The notes: generated by a model from the letters alone, not told the origin. A DNA stretch of 64,000 nucleotides from Acidocella aminolytica 101 = DSM 11237 (GCF_900129125.1 NZ_FQVJ01000006.1:1-64000); one strand, 5' to 3'. Shown: positions 1 to 8,951, counted from the first letter of the stretch. Made by a program: numbers and translations.

Positions 1-264
1 GGCGACATTCACCTCGATCTCGCGCACCAGTTGCCGCTCCGAGCGAATGCCAAACAGGTAGCCAAGGAACAGCGCCTTGAACATTAAGGTCGGATCCAGC
101 GGTGGCCGCCCATTATCCGGGCAGTAGAGCCCGGCCACCAGATCATGGATGAACGTAAAATCAATCACAGCGTCGATCTTGCGCAGCAGGTGGTCCGCCG
201 GGACCAGGCTGTCCAATGTAACAATCTCAAGCGCCGTCTGCGGCGAGGATGGTTTCTTCAGCAT
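1..264 (-). CDS. IS1182-family transposase, N-terminal part (runs off left edge)
   Basis: The reverse strand reads from an ATG at 264 through 88 open codons to the window edge, so only the N-terminus is visible. It begins MLKKPSSPQTALEIVTLDSL and continues with a stretch rich in VPADHLLRKID, GRPPLDPTLMFKALFLGY and GIRSERQLVREIEVN. This is the N-terminal (DUF772-type) domain of IS1182-family DDE transposases. The catalytic domain lies outside the window, so intactness cannot be judged. No terminal inverted repeat could be assigned with confidence. The element lies immediately downstream of the transporter gene at 355-1380, and a terminator-like hairpin separates them. Confidence 0.85.
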   Translation of the reverse strand, partial: MLKKPSSPQTALEIVTLDSLVPADHLLRKIDAVIDFTFIHDLVAGLYCPDNGRPPLDPTLMFKALFLGYLFGIRSERQLVREIEVNVA

Positions 265-278
265 CACAACAATGAATC

Positions 279-306
279 AAAAACCCCCGGCTTGCGCCAG
301 GGGTTT
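279..306 (-). terminator. Rho-independent terminator-like hairpin, leftward
   Basis: Read on the reverse strand, an 11-pair stem (AAACCCC-TGGC) closes on a GCAA tetraloop, followed by TTTTTG. It lies downstream of the transporter gene and directly upstream of the transposase start. It would end the transporter transcript and also shield the transposase from read-through. It could alternatively belong to the insertion-sequence end. Confidence 0.7.
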
Positions 307-320
307 GTCAGCAGTCTGAG

Positions 321-348
321 GCGGCTTCCTTCGGGAAGCCGCTTTTTT
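321..348 (+). terminator. Rho-independent terminator-like hairpin, rightward
   Basis: A perfect 8-base stem GCGGCTTC/GAAGCCGC encloses a C(TTCG)G loop and is followed by six T on the + strand. It sits between the insertion sequence and the stop codon of the leftward transporter gene. It would stop transcription entering from the left. On the reverse strand it is only a strong hairpin preceded by an A run. Confidence 0.65.
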
Positions 349-354
349 CTTGCC

Positions 355-1380
355 TTACTCCACCAGGCTGACGGTCATGCCGGATGCGCGCAATTCCGCC
401 TCATACTGGCGAACGTAGCGCTTGGCGAGGACGGCGCAGACCATCAGCTGCATCTGATGAAAAATTATAAGTGGAAGCACCACCAATCCCACCGTTGAAG
501 CGCCAAACAGCACATTCGCCATCGGCACGCCGGTCGCCGCACTTTTCTTGGAGCCGCAGAACACGATGGCGATTTCCTCCGGTCTCTCAAATCCCAGCAG
601 GCGGCTGCCATAGGTGGTGATGGTCAACACCACCGCCAGCAGCACGGCATTGGCAAGAATAATCTCTGCAAAGCCAGAAAGCGGCAATTGATGCCAAAGC
701 CCGCGCATCACCGCGGCGCTGAAGGCGGTGTAAACCACCAGAATCACCGAGCCGCGATCCGTGAATTTCAGGATATGCTTGTTGCGCGCCGCCCAACCGC
801 CAATCCAGGGGCGCAAAAGCTGTCCCACCACGAAAGGCAGCAGCAGTTCCGCGAAAATCGCTCCCACACCCCGGAAACCCTCACCGCCTGTGCTGCCCAC
901 ATGAGTGTTCAGCAACAGCCCCACCGCGATCGGCGTGGCGATTACTCCCAGCAAGGTAGAGAATGTCGCGGAGCAAATCGCCGCCGGAATATTGCCGTGC
1001 GCGATGGAGGTGAACGCGATGGATGATTGCACCGTGGAAGGCAGCAGCGAGATGTATAACAGCCCCAGCATCACCACCGGGCTCAGCAGATGCGGAAACA
1101 GCGCACTGAACCCGAAAGCCAGCAGCGGAAACAGCAAAAACGTGCAGGCCAGAATGGTCAGATGCAGCCGCCAATGGGCCAGCCCAGCCACCACCGCCTC
1201 CCGCGAAAGCCGCGCCCCCTGCATGAAGAACATTGTGGCGATCGCCAAAGTCGTCAAATGGCCGAAAATCACGGCGCCGACGCCATAACAAGGGACGATG
1301 GAGGCCACCACCACCATCGCCACAATGGCCAGCGTGAACCCGTCCGGGAGGAATTGCAGGAGCTTTTTCATGCGCGCCAT
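355..1380 (-). CDS. Bile acid:sodium symporter-like transporter (SBF-like, YfeH/RCH1 type)
   Basis: This 341-residue inner-membrane protein is almost entirely hydrophobic, with about ten predicted membrane segments. It matches the SBF-like (bile acid:sodium symporter 7) family: the N-terminus MKKLLQFLPDGFTLAI, FFMQGARLSREAV in the first third, the LLPSTVQSSIAFTSIAHGN segment, and a C-terminal IVFCGSKKSAATGVPMANVL segment. Members are secondary transporters of organic anions or other solutes; the substrate cannot be told from sequence. The ATG at 1380 is used; an in-frame ATG at 1371 is equally possible because neither has a clear ribosome-binding site. The gene stands alone and is followed by hairpins at 279-348. 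Confidence 0.8.
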   Translation of the reverse strand: MARMKKLLQFLPDGFTLAIVAMVVVASIVPCYGVGAVIFGHLTTLAIATMFFMQGARLSREAVVAGLAHWRLHLTILACTFLLFPLLAFGFSALFPHLLSPVVMLGLLYISLLPSTVQSSIAFTSIAHGNIPAAICSATFSTLLGVIATPIAVGLLLNTHVGSTGGEGFRGVGAIFAELLLPFVVGQLLRPWIGGWAARNKHILKFTDRGSVILVVYTAFSAAVMRGLWHQLPLSGFAEIILANAVLLAVVLTITTYGSRLLGFERPEEIAIVFCGSKKSAATGVPMANVLFGASTVGLVVLPLIIFHQMQLMVCAVLAKRYVRQYEAELRASGMTVSLVE

Positions 1381-1413
1381 ATAATTACCGCATCCAGGCT
1401 GCGGAAGGCAGTT

Positions 1414-2697
1414 TCATCCCAGATTTTGGCGGGTGAAATCCACATACTGAATTTCATCGCCAAAGCGCACCTCCGCCTCCCGCGGCACGCTGCGGGCAAG
1501 AACCTGCCCGCGCCTGATCACGAACAGCCTTTCTGCCCGCAAACGAATCGCCTCCATTTCATCCGCCGCCTGCAATATCACCAGGTCCGCCTGGCAACCT
1601 GGCGCCAGCCCGTACCCGTTCAAATTCATGATTCGCGCGGGCACTTGCGTGACCGCGTCAAAACAGGCCGCGATCTCCCGCAGGCTAGTCAGCTGCCCCA
1701 CATGCAACCCCATGCTCGCCACCTCCAGCATGTCGTGGCTACCCAGGCTGTACCAAGGGTCCATCACGCAATCATGGCCAAACCCCACCAGCACCCCCGC
1801 CGCCATCAGCTCCTTCACCCGGGTCAGGCCCCTACGTTTGGGGTAGGTGTCATGCCGCCCCTGGAGGGTGATGTTGATCAGCGGATTCGCGATCGCCGCG
1901 ATTCCCGCCTCGGCCATCAGCGGAATCAACTTGCTCACATAATAACTATCCATCGAATGCATGGAGGTCAGATGCGACCCTGCCACACGCCCGCCCATGC
2001 GATACCGGTAGGTCTCAGCCGTCAGCGTCTCGATATGGCGGGAACTGGGGTCGTCCGTCTCGTCGCAATGCATATCGACCATCCGCCCTTCATCGGCCGC
2101 CAGCTTCATCAGCGCCTGCACGGAAAGGCGCCCATCCTCCATCGTGCGTTCAAAATGCGGAATGCCACCCACTACATCCAGCCCCATTTTCAATGCCTTG
2201 CGGAGATTCTCCTCGGACTTGCCGTAGCGATAGAAACCGTCCTGAGGAAACGCCACTAGCTGCAGGTCGATCCAGGGGGCGATATCGCGCTTCAGTTGCA
2301 CCAGCGCCTCCACCGCCAGCAGCCGGTCATCGCACACATCCACATGCGAGCGGATCGCCAGCGTGCCCCGCGCGGCGGACCAGACGCACAGCTTCCGCGC
2401 CCGCTCATAAATCGCCTCCTGCGTGAGCCGTGGCTTCAGCTCCCCCCAGAGGGCGATACCTTCCAGCAGCGTACCGGATTCATTCATGCGCGGCTGCCCT
2501 AGCGACAAGGCGGAATCCATATGCACATGCGAATCAACAAAAGGCGGCGTCACCAGCCGGTTCGTGGCGTCAATCTCCTGCCCGGCCTGCCCGTCCAAGT
2601 GCGGCTCGATGGCGGCAATCCGCCCGGCCTGCACGGCAATATCTACCGCGCGCAGCCCGCCCGGCAGATTGGCGTTACGGATGACTAGATCAAACAT
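1414..2697 (-). CDS. codA: Cytosine deaminase-like amidohydrolase (CodA family)
   Basis: The 427-residue product equals E. coli CodA in length. It would hydrolyse cytosine (or a related aminopyrimidine) to uracil plus ammonia in the cytoplasm. Visible are the metal-binding HVH at about residues 57-59, FPQDG carrying the substrate-contacting Gln, MHCDETDD, GSHLTSMHS, the QGRHDTYPKRRG segment, and GHDCVMDPW with the metal-binding Asp. The residue after that Asp is Cys, where E. coli CodA has Asp314, a position known to tune specificity. The start at 2697 is fixed by AAGGAGG eight bases upstream; a longer in-frame reading to 2970 is rejected. It diverges from the lipoprotein gene across 72 bases. 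Confidence 0.85.
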   Translation of the reverse strand: MFDLVIRNANLPGGLRAVDIAVQAGRIAAIEPHLDGQAGQEIDATNRLVTPPFVDSHVHMDSALSLGQPRMNESGTLLEGIALWGELKPRLTQEAIYERARKLCVWSAARGTLAIRSHVDVCDDRLLAVEALVQLKRDIAPWIDLQLVAFPQDGFYRYGKSEENLRKALKMGLDVVGGIPHFERTMEDGRLSVQALMKLAADEGRMVDMHCDETDDPSSRHIETLTAETYRYRMGGRVAGSHLTSMHSMDSYYVSKLIPLMAEAGIAAIANPLINITLQGRHDTYPKRRGLTRVKELMAAGVLVGFGHDCVMDPWYSLGSHDMLEVASMGLHVGQLTSLREIAACFDAVTQVPARIMNLNGYGLAPGCQADLVILQAADEMEAIRLRAERLFVIRRGQVLARSVPREAEVRFGDEIQYVDFTRQNLG

Positions 2698-2769
2698 GAG
2701 CCACACCTCCTTTATCCGCCGAGCCAACATGGCGGCGTGCTTGTTGCCGCGCAAGCAGGCTGCGACTAC

Positions 2770-3198
2770 ATGAAACCCATGCGCCGCGCCCTTTTTCTGC
2801 TTCCCGCTCTTGCTTTGGCCTCCTGCGCCCCGCCAGGCCGCCAAAGCTTCGCCGCCAGCCCTGAGGGCGCGGATACGCAAACCATTGCCGCCGCAACGGC
2901 GTTTCAGGGCCGCATCCCACTGGTAAGCATCCAGCCCGGCACGCGGGACTTCGCCGCCCCGCTGCAACAAGCCGTGAAACAGGCCCTGGCCATCAAGCCC
3001 GACGCGGTGTTTCAGGTGATGTCCGCCACCCCCGCCAGCGGCAATCCGGACGCGGACACCAAAATCCTTGCCGCTTTAATGCCCCAGGCCGAAGCCGTCG
3101 TCGCCGCCATCATCGCCGATGGCATACCCGCCGCGCGCATCACCACCGGCGCCAAAACCGCTGGGCAGACCCCGCAAATTCTCGTTTACGTCAAATGA
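2770..3198 (+). CDS. Small lipoprotein of unknown function
   Basis: The 142-residue product has a short basic N-terminus, a hydrophobic core and the lipobox LASC, with the lipidated Cys at residue 19. It should therefore be an outer- or inner-membrane-anchored lipoprotein. The mature part, rich in alanine and proline, has a C-terminal stretch (PAARITTGAKTAGQTPQILV) faintly like the end of OmpA-type periplasmic domains, but no family is assigned. The start is the ATG at 2770; an in-frame codon upstream at 2737 is disfavoured because it would bury the signal peptide. It overlaps pyrD by four bases (ATGA), so the two are probably cotranscribed. Confidence 0.7.
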   Translation: MKPMRRALFLLPALALASCAPPGRQSFAASPEGADTQTIAAATAFQGRIPLVSIQPGTRDFAAPLQQAVKQALAIKPDAVFQVMSATPASGNPDADTKILAALMPQAEAVVAAIIADGIPAARITTGAKTAGQTPQILVYVK

Positions 3199-4226
3199 TC
3201 CTCGCTCCGCCCTTCCTGATGCCCACCTTGCGGCGGCTGGACCCTGAACGTGCCCATAATTTGTCCCTGAAGGCCCTGCGCCTGGGGCTGGTGGGGCGCG
3301 ACACCACGCCGGACGACCCGATTCTCGCCACCCGGGCTTTCGGCCGGTCTTTAAGCAACCCCATCGGCCTCGCAGCGGGGTTCGACAAAAACGCCTGTGC
3401 CGTCAACGCCTTAGGACGGCTGGGCTTTGGCTTTGTGGAAACCGGCACCGTCACCCCGCGCCCGCAGCCTGGAAACCCGCGCCCACGCCTATTCCGCCTC
3501 ACGGAGGACAAAGCGGTCATCAACCGCATGGGCTTCAATAATGAAGGGCTGGACGCTTACATCGCCAACCTGAAACACGCGAACCGCAAGGCGCTGGTGC
3601 TGGGGGCGAACGTAGGCATCAACAAGGACGGTGCGGACCCGGAGCGTGACTACCCCTCTTTGGTCAAGGCCGTGGCGCCTTATGCGGACTATATCACCAT
3701 CAATATTTCCTCCCCCAACACGCCCGGCCTGCGGGATTTGCAGTCAGAGGAGCGCCTAGCCGCGATTCTCTCCGGCATCGCCAGCCCGAAGCCGGTTTAC
3801 GTGAAGATCGCGCCGGACCTCTCCGAGGACGGGCTGGAGGCGGTGATCTCCGTAGTCTTGCAGCATAATGTCACCGGAGTGATCGTCTCCAATACCACCA
3901 TCGCCCGGCCGGAAACACTGAAAAGCCCTCTGAAGCGTGAAACCGGCGGCCTCTCCGGCGCGCCGCTTTTCGCGCCATCCACCGCCATGCTGGCCCGGGC
4001 TTACAGGCTGGCGGGCAAAAGGCTCGCCTTCATCGGCGCCGGGGGCGTGTTCACGGCGGAGGACGCGCTGGCCAAGCTGCTGGCTGGGGCGTCTCTGGTG
4101 CAGCTTTATTCCGGCTTTGCCTATCAGGGCCCGGCGATGCTGCCAAAGCTGAAAACAGAACTGGCGGCACTGCTGCGCGCGCGCGGCTTTTCCTCAATCT
4201 CCGACGCGGTGGGAGCAGGTATATGA
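3195..4226 (+). CDS. pyrD: Dihydroorotate dehydrogenase (quinone), class 2
   Basis: The enzyme oxidises dihydroorotate to orotate in pyrimidine synthesis, passing electrons to membrane quinone. The 343-residue protein shows the class 2 layout: an N-terminal helical membrane-docking segment (about 1-40), then the FMN barrel with NPIGLAAGFDKN, GFGFVETGTVTP, the NRMGFNNEG segment, and NISSPNTPG at about residues 170-178. Ser173 would be the catalytic base, as in class 2 enzymes (Cys in class 1). The late FIGAGGVFTAEDA segment binds the FMN phosphate. It overlaps both the upstream lipoprotein and the downstream HAD gene by four bases. Confidence 0.95.
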   Translation: MILAPPFLMPTLRRLDPERAHNLSLKALRLGLVGRDTTPDDPILATRAFGRSLSNPIGLAAGFDKNACAVNALGRLGFGFVETGTVTPRPQPGNPRPRLFRLTEDKAVINRMGFNNEGLDAYIANLKHANRKALVLGANVGINKDGADPERDYPSLVKAVAPYADYITINISSPNTPGLRDLQSEERLAAILSGIASPKPVYVKIAPDLSEDGLEAVISVVLQHNVTGVIVSNTTIARPETLKSPLKRETGGLSGAPLFAPSTAMLARAYRLAGKRLAFIGAGGVFTAEDALAKLLAGASLVQLYSGFAYQGPAMLPKLKTELAALLRARGFSSISDAVGAGI

Positions 4227-5050
4227 GCGGTTTCGGCGCGCTGGCGCAGAATTATGACGGCTTCATCGTCGATCTCTGGGGCGTGGTGCATGACGGCTTC
4301 GCCCCCTATCCCGGTGTGTTGGACTGCCTGAAGCGACTGAAGGAGGCGGGCAAGCGCGTGGTGTTTCTCTCCAACGCTCCGCGCCGTTCAGCGGGCATTA
4401 CCCAGTTTCTCGCCAGCATGGGCGTGACGCCGCACCTGCATGACGGCGTGATGTCTAGCGGTGAGGCGGTATATCTTGGCCTCAAGAACCGCACGGAGGA
4501 ATTCGCAACCCTCGGCAAGCGCCTCTACCATCTCGGCCCGCCCCGCGACCGGGACGTGTTTGACACACTGGATTACGAGGAAGCTGCCGACCCCGCCGTG
4601 GCGGATTTCGTGCTGAATACCGGGCCGGACGATAATCTCGGCCCTCACAACGCAGACCTCTACCGCCCGGCCCTGGATGCCTGCCTGAAAGCCAGGTTGC
4701 CGATGATCTGCGCCAACCCGGACCTGGAAGTCATGAAGGGCGGCGACCGGATCATCTGCGCCGGTTATCTCGCCCAATTGTACGAGGGCGACGGCGGCAC
4801 GGTCATTCAACGCGGCAAGCCGGACGCGGCGATTTATAAGCCGACCCTCGCCTTGCTCGGCACCAGCGCGGCCCGCACCATGGCGGTTGGCGACTCGCTG
4901 CGCACGGACATTACCGGCGCCAAGGCCGCAGGAATTGACAGCTGCTGGGTGCTGTCGGGCATCCATGCCCTTCACCCTGAACAAGCCCCCGCTGAGGCAG
5001 AAGCCTCCGGCCTGAACCCCACCGCCATCCTGCCGGGCTTCGCCTGGTAG
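4223..5050 (+). CDS. HAD-family hydrolase, class IIA subfamily (TIGR01459 type)
   Basis: The 275-residue cytoplasmic protein opens with DLWGVVHDG at residues 17-25. The nucleophile Asp17 is retained, and the usual second acid is replaced by Trp, as is normal in this subfamily. FLSNAPR carries motif II and GKPDAAIY followed by AVGDSLRTDITGA the later Lys and acidic motifs. Relatives are sugar-phosphate or nucleotide phosphatases of unproven substrate. It overlaps pyrD by four bases (ATGA), so a link to nucleotide metabolism is plausible but not shown. Confidence 0.8.
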   Translation: MSGFGALAQNYDGFIVDLWGVVHDGFAPYPGVLDCLKRLKEAGKRVVFLSNAPRRSAGITQFLASMGVTPHLHDGVMSSGEAVYLGLKNRTEEFATLGKRLYHLGPPRDRDVFDTLDYEEAADPAVADFVLNTGPDDNLGPHNADLYRPALDACLKARLPMICANPDLEVMKGGDRIICAGYLAQLYEGDGGTVIQRGKPDAAIYKPTLALLGTSAARTMAVGDSLRTDITGAKAAGIDSCWVLSGIHALHPEQAPAEAEASGLNPTAILPGFAW

Positions 5051-5073
5051 CAGCCGACAAAGGAGACAGGACC

Positions 5074-5823
5074 ATGAAGACCATTCTCGTGACCGGTGCC
5101 ACTGCCGGATTCGGCGCCGCCTTCGCCCGGCGCTTCATTAAAGACGGCCACCGTGTCATCGCCACCGGCCGCCGGGTTGAGCGACTGGATGCGCTGAGAC
5201 AGGAGTTGGGCGACAATCTCCTCACCGCCCGACTGGACGTGACGGACAAAGCCGCCATTGAAGGCTTCCTGCCCTCTCTTTCCGATTCCTGGCACAAGAT
5301 CGACGTGCTGGTAAACAATGCTGGGCTAGCGCTGGGCCTCTCCCCCGCTTGGGAAGCTGATCTGGAGGATTGGGACACGATGGTGGCCACCAACATCACC
5401 GGCCTCATCCACATGACCCGCGCCGTGCTGCCGCAGATGGTGGAACGCGATGACGGGCAAATTCTCAATCTCGGCTCGGTCGCGGGCGAGTATCCTTACC
5501 CTGGCGGGCATGTTTATGGCGCCACCAAAGCATTCGTGCGACAATTCTCACTGAATCTGCGCGCTGATCTCGTGGGCAAGAATGTCCGCGTGACGGATAT
5601 CGAGCCCGGCATGGTTGATGGCTCAGAGTTCTCCCAGGTGCGCTTTGGCGGTGATGAATCCAGAGCCCGTGCGGTTTATCAAGGCACCAAATCCCTGAAC
5701 CCGGACGATATCGCGGAAACCGCCTCCTGGCTGATCTCCCTGCCGCCGCATATGAACATCAACCGCGTTGAAATGATGCCCACCTGCCAAGCCAGTGGCG
5801 CCTTCGCGGTGAAGCGCAGCTAA
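5074..5823 (+). CDS. ydfG: SDR-family NADP-dependent dehydrogenase, YdfG-like
   Basis: The 249-residue short-chain dehydrogenase has the coenzyme motif TGATAGFG at about residues 7-14 followed by ATGRR, which favours NADP(H). NNAG is present, as is the catalytic set Ser (NLGSVAGEYPYPGG) and YGATK. The PGMVDGSEFSQVRFGGD loop is typical of YdfG, which oxidises L-allo-threonine, serine and 3-hydroxy acids and also reduces malonic semialdehyde. A good site (AAGGAGACAGGACC) precedes the ATG. It follows the HAD gene by 23 bases and may be the last gene of the lipoprotein-pyrD-HAD operon. Confidence 0.85.
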   Translation: MKTILVTGATAGFGAAFARRFIKDGHRVIATGRRVERLDALRQELGDNLLTARLDVTDKAAIEGFLPSLSDSWHKIDVLVNNAGLALGLSPAWEADLEDWDTMVATNITGLIHMTRAVLPQMVERDDGQILNLGSVAGEYPYPGGHVYGATKAFVRQFSLNLRADLVGKNVRVTDIEPGMVDGSEFSQVRFGGDESRARAVYQGTKSLNPDDIAETASWLISLPPHMNINRVEMMPTCQASGAFAVKRS

Positions 5824-6070
5824 AAAACGTAAGGGCTATGCTCATGACGCAGCCACACTCAAGGGTGGAAAGGTTTTAGGCATCGTGCTCGTCAGTTCCT
5901 CCGCTTTTTCCGGTATCGAGGAGTAAGCCGTCAAAATACAGGTGCAGACCGCGTCCGGTCTGCCCACTTCTCTGGTGATCGCCATCCCCGGCGGCGGCAA
6001 ATCCACGCCAACCGTCTACCTTCCCCGGCAAGCAATGCTGGAAAAACAAGCTAAACCGCCAGCAGCGCCT
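5824..6070. other. Gap with no intact gene; possible gene debris
   Basis: No reading frame here has a credible start, length and family match. The + strand reads a short frame containing PGGGKSTP and the reverse strand a short frame with YFDGLLLDTGKSG, but both break quickly on stops. Together with the frameshifted remnant next to it, this looks like eroded coding DNA. No convincing terminator for the upstream SDR gene was found. Confidence 0.4.
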
Positions 6071-6601
6071 TCACGCAGCCGCAACCATAAGGCCCCATCC
6101 TGATAAAGCCGCGCGGGAAACCCCGTCCCCCGCCGCCAGTGCGGCGGCACGGTAAAAGGACGCGGCGAGCAGAAAATGCCCAATTCGCTGCTCTCTCTGC
6201 TCGGACGGCAAATAACGGTCATAACACCCGTAACAGCCGTCGAGTGCCAGAATCTTCAGCGTCATGTCGTCATAACGCTCGGCATAGAGCGCTTCGTTGA
6301 ACAGCTCGTGCGGCGAAGCGCCGCGCCAGCCATGCTCGCAAAAATGATCAAAGCCCGCCCCATATTGCACGGCCCCTACTAGTTCCGCCACATCCAGGTT
6401 GCGGTCCAGATAATAAGGCTCGTCGAACAAGGCTGATGGGCTATGCCCGAGCCGCCGCCCCCCGCAGATAATCATTCAGCGCCGCTTCAGGGGCTGCTCC
6501 ACGCACCACGGGCGGGCATCGGCGTAATAGTGCAGATACCAGCCCCGATCAAACACCGCCCGGGCGGGTTTAGCGGGGCAATCGGGGGCGCAGAAGCTCA
6601 T
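6071..6601 (-). pseudogene. Decayed gene with FDxxWYL...YPDV-type repeats (glycosyltransferase-associated)
   Basis: From an ATG at 6601 the reverse strand encodes AVFDRGWYLHYYADARPW. It then slips into another frame for APEAALNDYLRGG, and returns to the first frame for RRLGHSPSALFDEPYYLDRN, AVQYGAGFDHFCEHGWRG and SPHELFNEALYAERYDD. These are copies of the short repeat found beside glycosyltransferase domains in surface-polysaccharide proteins of acetic acid bacteria. Read straight through in the first frame there is a TGA at about 6476-6478. The C-terminal part (LLAASFYRAAALAAGDG) stops abruptly with no glycosyltransferase domain. I infer a truncated, frameshifted relic; sequencing error is less likely because the downstream domain is missing too. 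Confidence 0.6.
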
Positions 6602-6675
6602 AAGCTGGAAGGGACGTTTGCCTGCGAAAGTTGCGTTTTATTCACATAAATAAAATATACAACTTTTGCTTGCCG

Positions 6676-7929
6676 TCATTCCTTGGCCAAAACTGTCTGC
6701 ATCGCCCCGGTCAGTCGTGACAATTCCTCCGGCGTGATGGTCAAAGCCGGGGTCAGATACACAATATCGCGGAAGGGCCGGATCCATACACCTTCTTTCA
6801 GCAGCTTCTGCCGCAGGCCAGGCGGGTCTTTGATGTTGTGCATCTGCACCACGCCAATCGCGCCCATCACCCGCACATCCTTCACCCCCGGCAGGCTCCG
6901 GCAGGGTTCCAGCTCTCGGGCCAGCTGCGCGGAAATGGCCGCCGCCTGCGTTAGACGCGGCTCGGTCTCGAACAAATCCAGAGCCGCATTGGCAGCCGCA
7001 CAGCCCAACGCATGAGCCATATAGGTCGGCCCGTGCATCAAAGCGGTCATCGGGCTGTCTGAGAGAAACGTCTCGAACAGCCGGTCGGTAGCGATGGTCG
7101 CGGCAAGTGGGCTGGTACCCCCAGTCAGCGCCTTGGAGAGCGTGACGATATCAGGCACCACCCGCGCCTGTTCAAACGCGAACATTGTGCCGGTGCGGCC
7201 GAAGCCGGTGAAAATCTCGTCGAAAATCAGCGTCAGCCCATAATGGTCCGCCGCCGCGCGCAGGCGTTGCAGCACCTCTGGGCCATGAAAGACCATGCCG
7301 CCCGCGCCCTGCACCAGCGGCTCCACGATAATCGCGGCAAGGTTTTTATGTTCGCGCTCCAGAAAAGCCTCGAACGAGGCGACGCTTGCCGCATCCTTCG
7401 GCAACGGCACAACGGGGTTTTCCGGCAGCAGCCCGGTGAACAGGCTGTGCATCCCCTCCTCCGGGTCGCAAATCGCCATCGTGCCGATTGTGTCGCCGTG
7501 ATAGCCGCCGGAAAAAGCCAGGATCTTCGTGCGCCCGCGCACGCCCTGATTAAGCCTGGATTGCACGGCGATCTTAATCGCCACCTCCACCGCCACGGAG
7601 CCGGAATCGGTGAAGAACACTCGGTTCAAATCCCCTGGCATTAGCGCCGCCAGCCGGGTGGAGAGCCGGTAGGCCGGCTCATGCGCCAGCCCGCCGAACA
7701 TCACATGCGGCATGGCCTCAAGCTGCTTTGCGACAGCTTCGCTGATATGCGGGTGATTATAGCCATGGCATGCCGTCCACCAACTCGCTATGCCGTCAAT
7801 CAGTTCGCGCCCATCCTCCAGAATAATCCGCGCGCCTTGCGTGCGGGCCACGGGCATCGGCAGGGGCGCGGTTTGCATCTGTGCGTAAGGCAGCCAGACA
7901 TGGCGCCAGCCTTCTTCCAGCCACGTCAT
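6676..7929 (-). CDS. bioA: Adenosylmethionine-8-amino-7-oxononanoate aminotransferase
   Basis: This PLP enzyme makes 7,8-diaminopelargonate from KAPA using S-adenosylmethionine as amino donor, the third step of the biotin ring pathway. The 417-residue, fold-type I protein carries HVWLPYAQMQT near the N-terminus, DGIASWWTACHGYNHP, FSGGYHGDTIG, IFDEIFTGFGRTG with the PLP Asp, and SKALTGG with the Schiff-base Lys. MALMHGPTYMAHALGCA is the late BioA-specific segment. Its ATG overlaps the bioB stop by one base (TGATG), so it is translationally coupled to bioB. Confidence 0.95.
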   Translation of the reverse strand: MTWLEEGWRHVWLPYAQMQTAPLPMPVARTQGARIILEDGRELIDGIASWWTACHGYNHPHISEAVAKQLEAMPHVMFGGLAHEPAYRLSTRLAALMPGDLNRVFFTDSGSVAVEVAIKIAVQSRLNQGVRGRTKILAFSGGYHGDTIGTMAICDPEEGMHSLFTGLLPENPVVPLPKDAASVASFEAFLEREHKNLAAIIVEPLVQGAGGMVFHGPEVLQRLRAAADHYGLTLIFDEIFTGFGRTGTMFAFEQARVVPDIVTLSKALTGGTSPLAATIATDRLFETFLSDSPMTALMHGPTYMAHALGCAAANAALDLFETEPRLTQAAAISAQLARELEPCRSLPGVKDVRVMGAIGVVQMHNIKDPPGLRQKLLKEGVWIRPFRDIVYLTPALTITPEELSRLTGAMQTVLAKE

Positions 7930-8891
7930 CAGCTATGAGCCGGTTGCAGCCCCAGCTTGCCGAATAGCGCCTCATCATGCGGCACGGTGGCATTCTTGGT
8001 CGTCAGCAGCTTCTCGCCATGGAAGATGGAATTCGCCCCAGCCAGGAAGCATAGCGCCTGGGCCTCATCGGTCATCTGTTCACGCCCGGCGGAAAGCCGC
8101 ACATAGCTCCTGGGCATGGTGATACGCGCCGCCGCCACCACCCGCACGAAATCAATCGGGTCGATCTTCTCGGAGCGTCCCAGCGGCGTGCCTTCCACCG
8201 CCACCAACGCGTTGATAGGCACGGATTCCGGAGGGGTGGGCAGGCTGGCCAGCGTAGCGATCAGCCCGGCGCGGTCGCTTTCATCCTCCCCCATGCCAAC
8301 AATGCCGCCGCAGCAAATATTGATCCCCGCATCGCGCACGGCATCCAGGGTGTCCAGCCGGTCCTGATAGGTGCGAGTGGTGATCACCTTACCGTAATAT
8401 TCGGGCGAGGTATCCAGGTTGTGGTTGTAATAATCCAGCCCAGCCTGCTTCAGCTTCTGGCTCTGGAAGGGGTCGAGCATACCCAGCGTCACGCAGGTTT
8501 CCATACCCAGCGCCTTCACGCCCTCAATCATCTGGCAAACGGTATCGAGGTCATGCTCCTTCGGGCTGCGCCAAGCCGCCCCCATGCAGAACCGCCCGGC
8601 ACCTTTTTCCTTGGCGGCGCGGGCCTCGGCCAGCACGGCCTCCACCGCCATCAGCTTCGAAGCCTTGGTGCCGGTTTCATACTCGGCGGCCTGGGGGCAA
8701 TAGCCACAATCCTCCGGGCAGCCGCCGGTCTTGATGGAAAGCAGGGTAGAAATCTGTACCCTGGTCGGGTCGAAATGCTCCCGATGCACGCTCATCGCCC
8801 GGAACATCAATTCCGGGAACGGCAGCTCCAGCAGGGCCGCCACATCGGCGCGGGTCCAGCTTGGGCGAATTTCGATATGGCTTTCAGGCAC
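7929..8891 (-). CDS. bioB: Biotin synthase
   Basis: This radical-SAM enzyme inserts sulfur into dethiobiotin to give biotin. The radical-SAM cluster motif [12 protein letters not shown] is present; [24 protein letters not shown] and [12 protein letters not shown] provide ligands of the second cluster and the substrate site, and SAGREQM completes the family signature. I place the start at the GTG at 8891: GGAG lies nine bases upstream, and the protein (320 residues) then begins [17 protein letters not shown], aligned with the start of other BioB proteins. A longer reading to a TTG at 8963 adds 24 residues without family similarity and would cover the divergent control region. It is followed directly by bioA. 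Confidence 0.92.
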   Translation of the reverse strand: MPESHIEIRPSWTRADVAALLELPFPELMFRAMSVHREHFDPTRVQISTLLSIKTGGCPEDCGYCPQAAEYETGTKASKLMAVEAVLAEARAAKEKGAGRFCMGAAWRSPKEHDLDTVCQMIEGVKALGMETCVTLGMLDPFQSQKLKQAGLDYYNHNLDTSPEYYGKVITTRTYQDRLDTLDAVRDAGINICCGGIVGMGEDESDRAGLIATLASLPTPPESVPINALVAVEGTPLGRSEKIDPIDFVRVVAAARITMPRSYVRLSAGREQMTDEAQALCFLAGANSIFHGEKLLTTKNATVPHDEALFGKLGLQPAHS

Positions 8892-8951
8892 CTTGGCAAA
8901 CTCCAAACGCGGCAATATCGGCCAGACTACCGCCAAGGTCCTGCGGATGGA

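Noticed and set aside
1090-2259. A 389-codon frame on the + strand across the symporter and codA
   Set aside because: It spans two oppositely oriented real genes and their gap, with His- and Gln-rich low-complexity translation.
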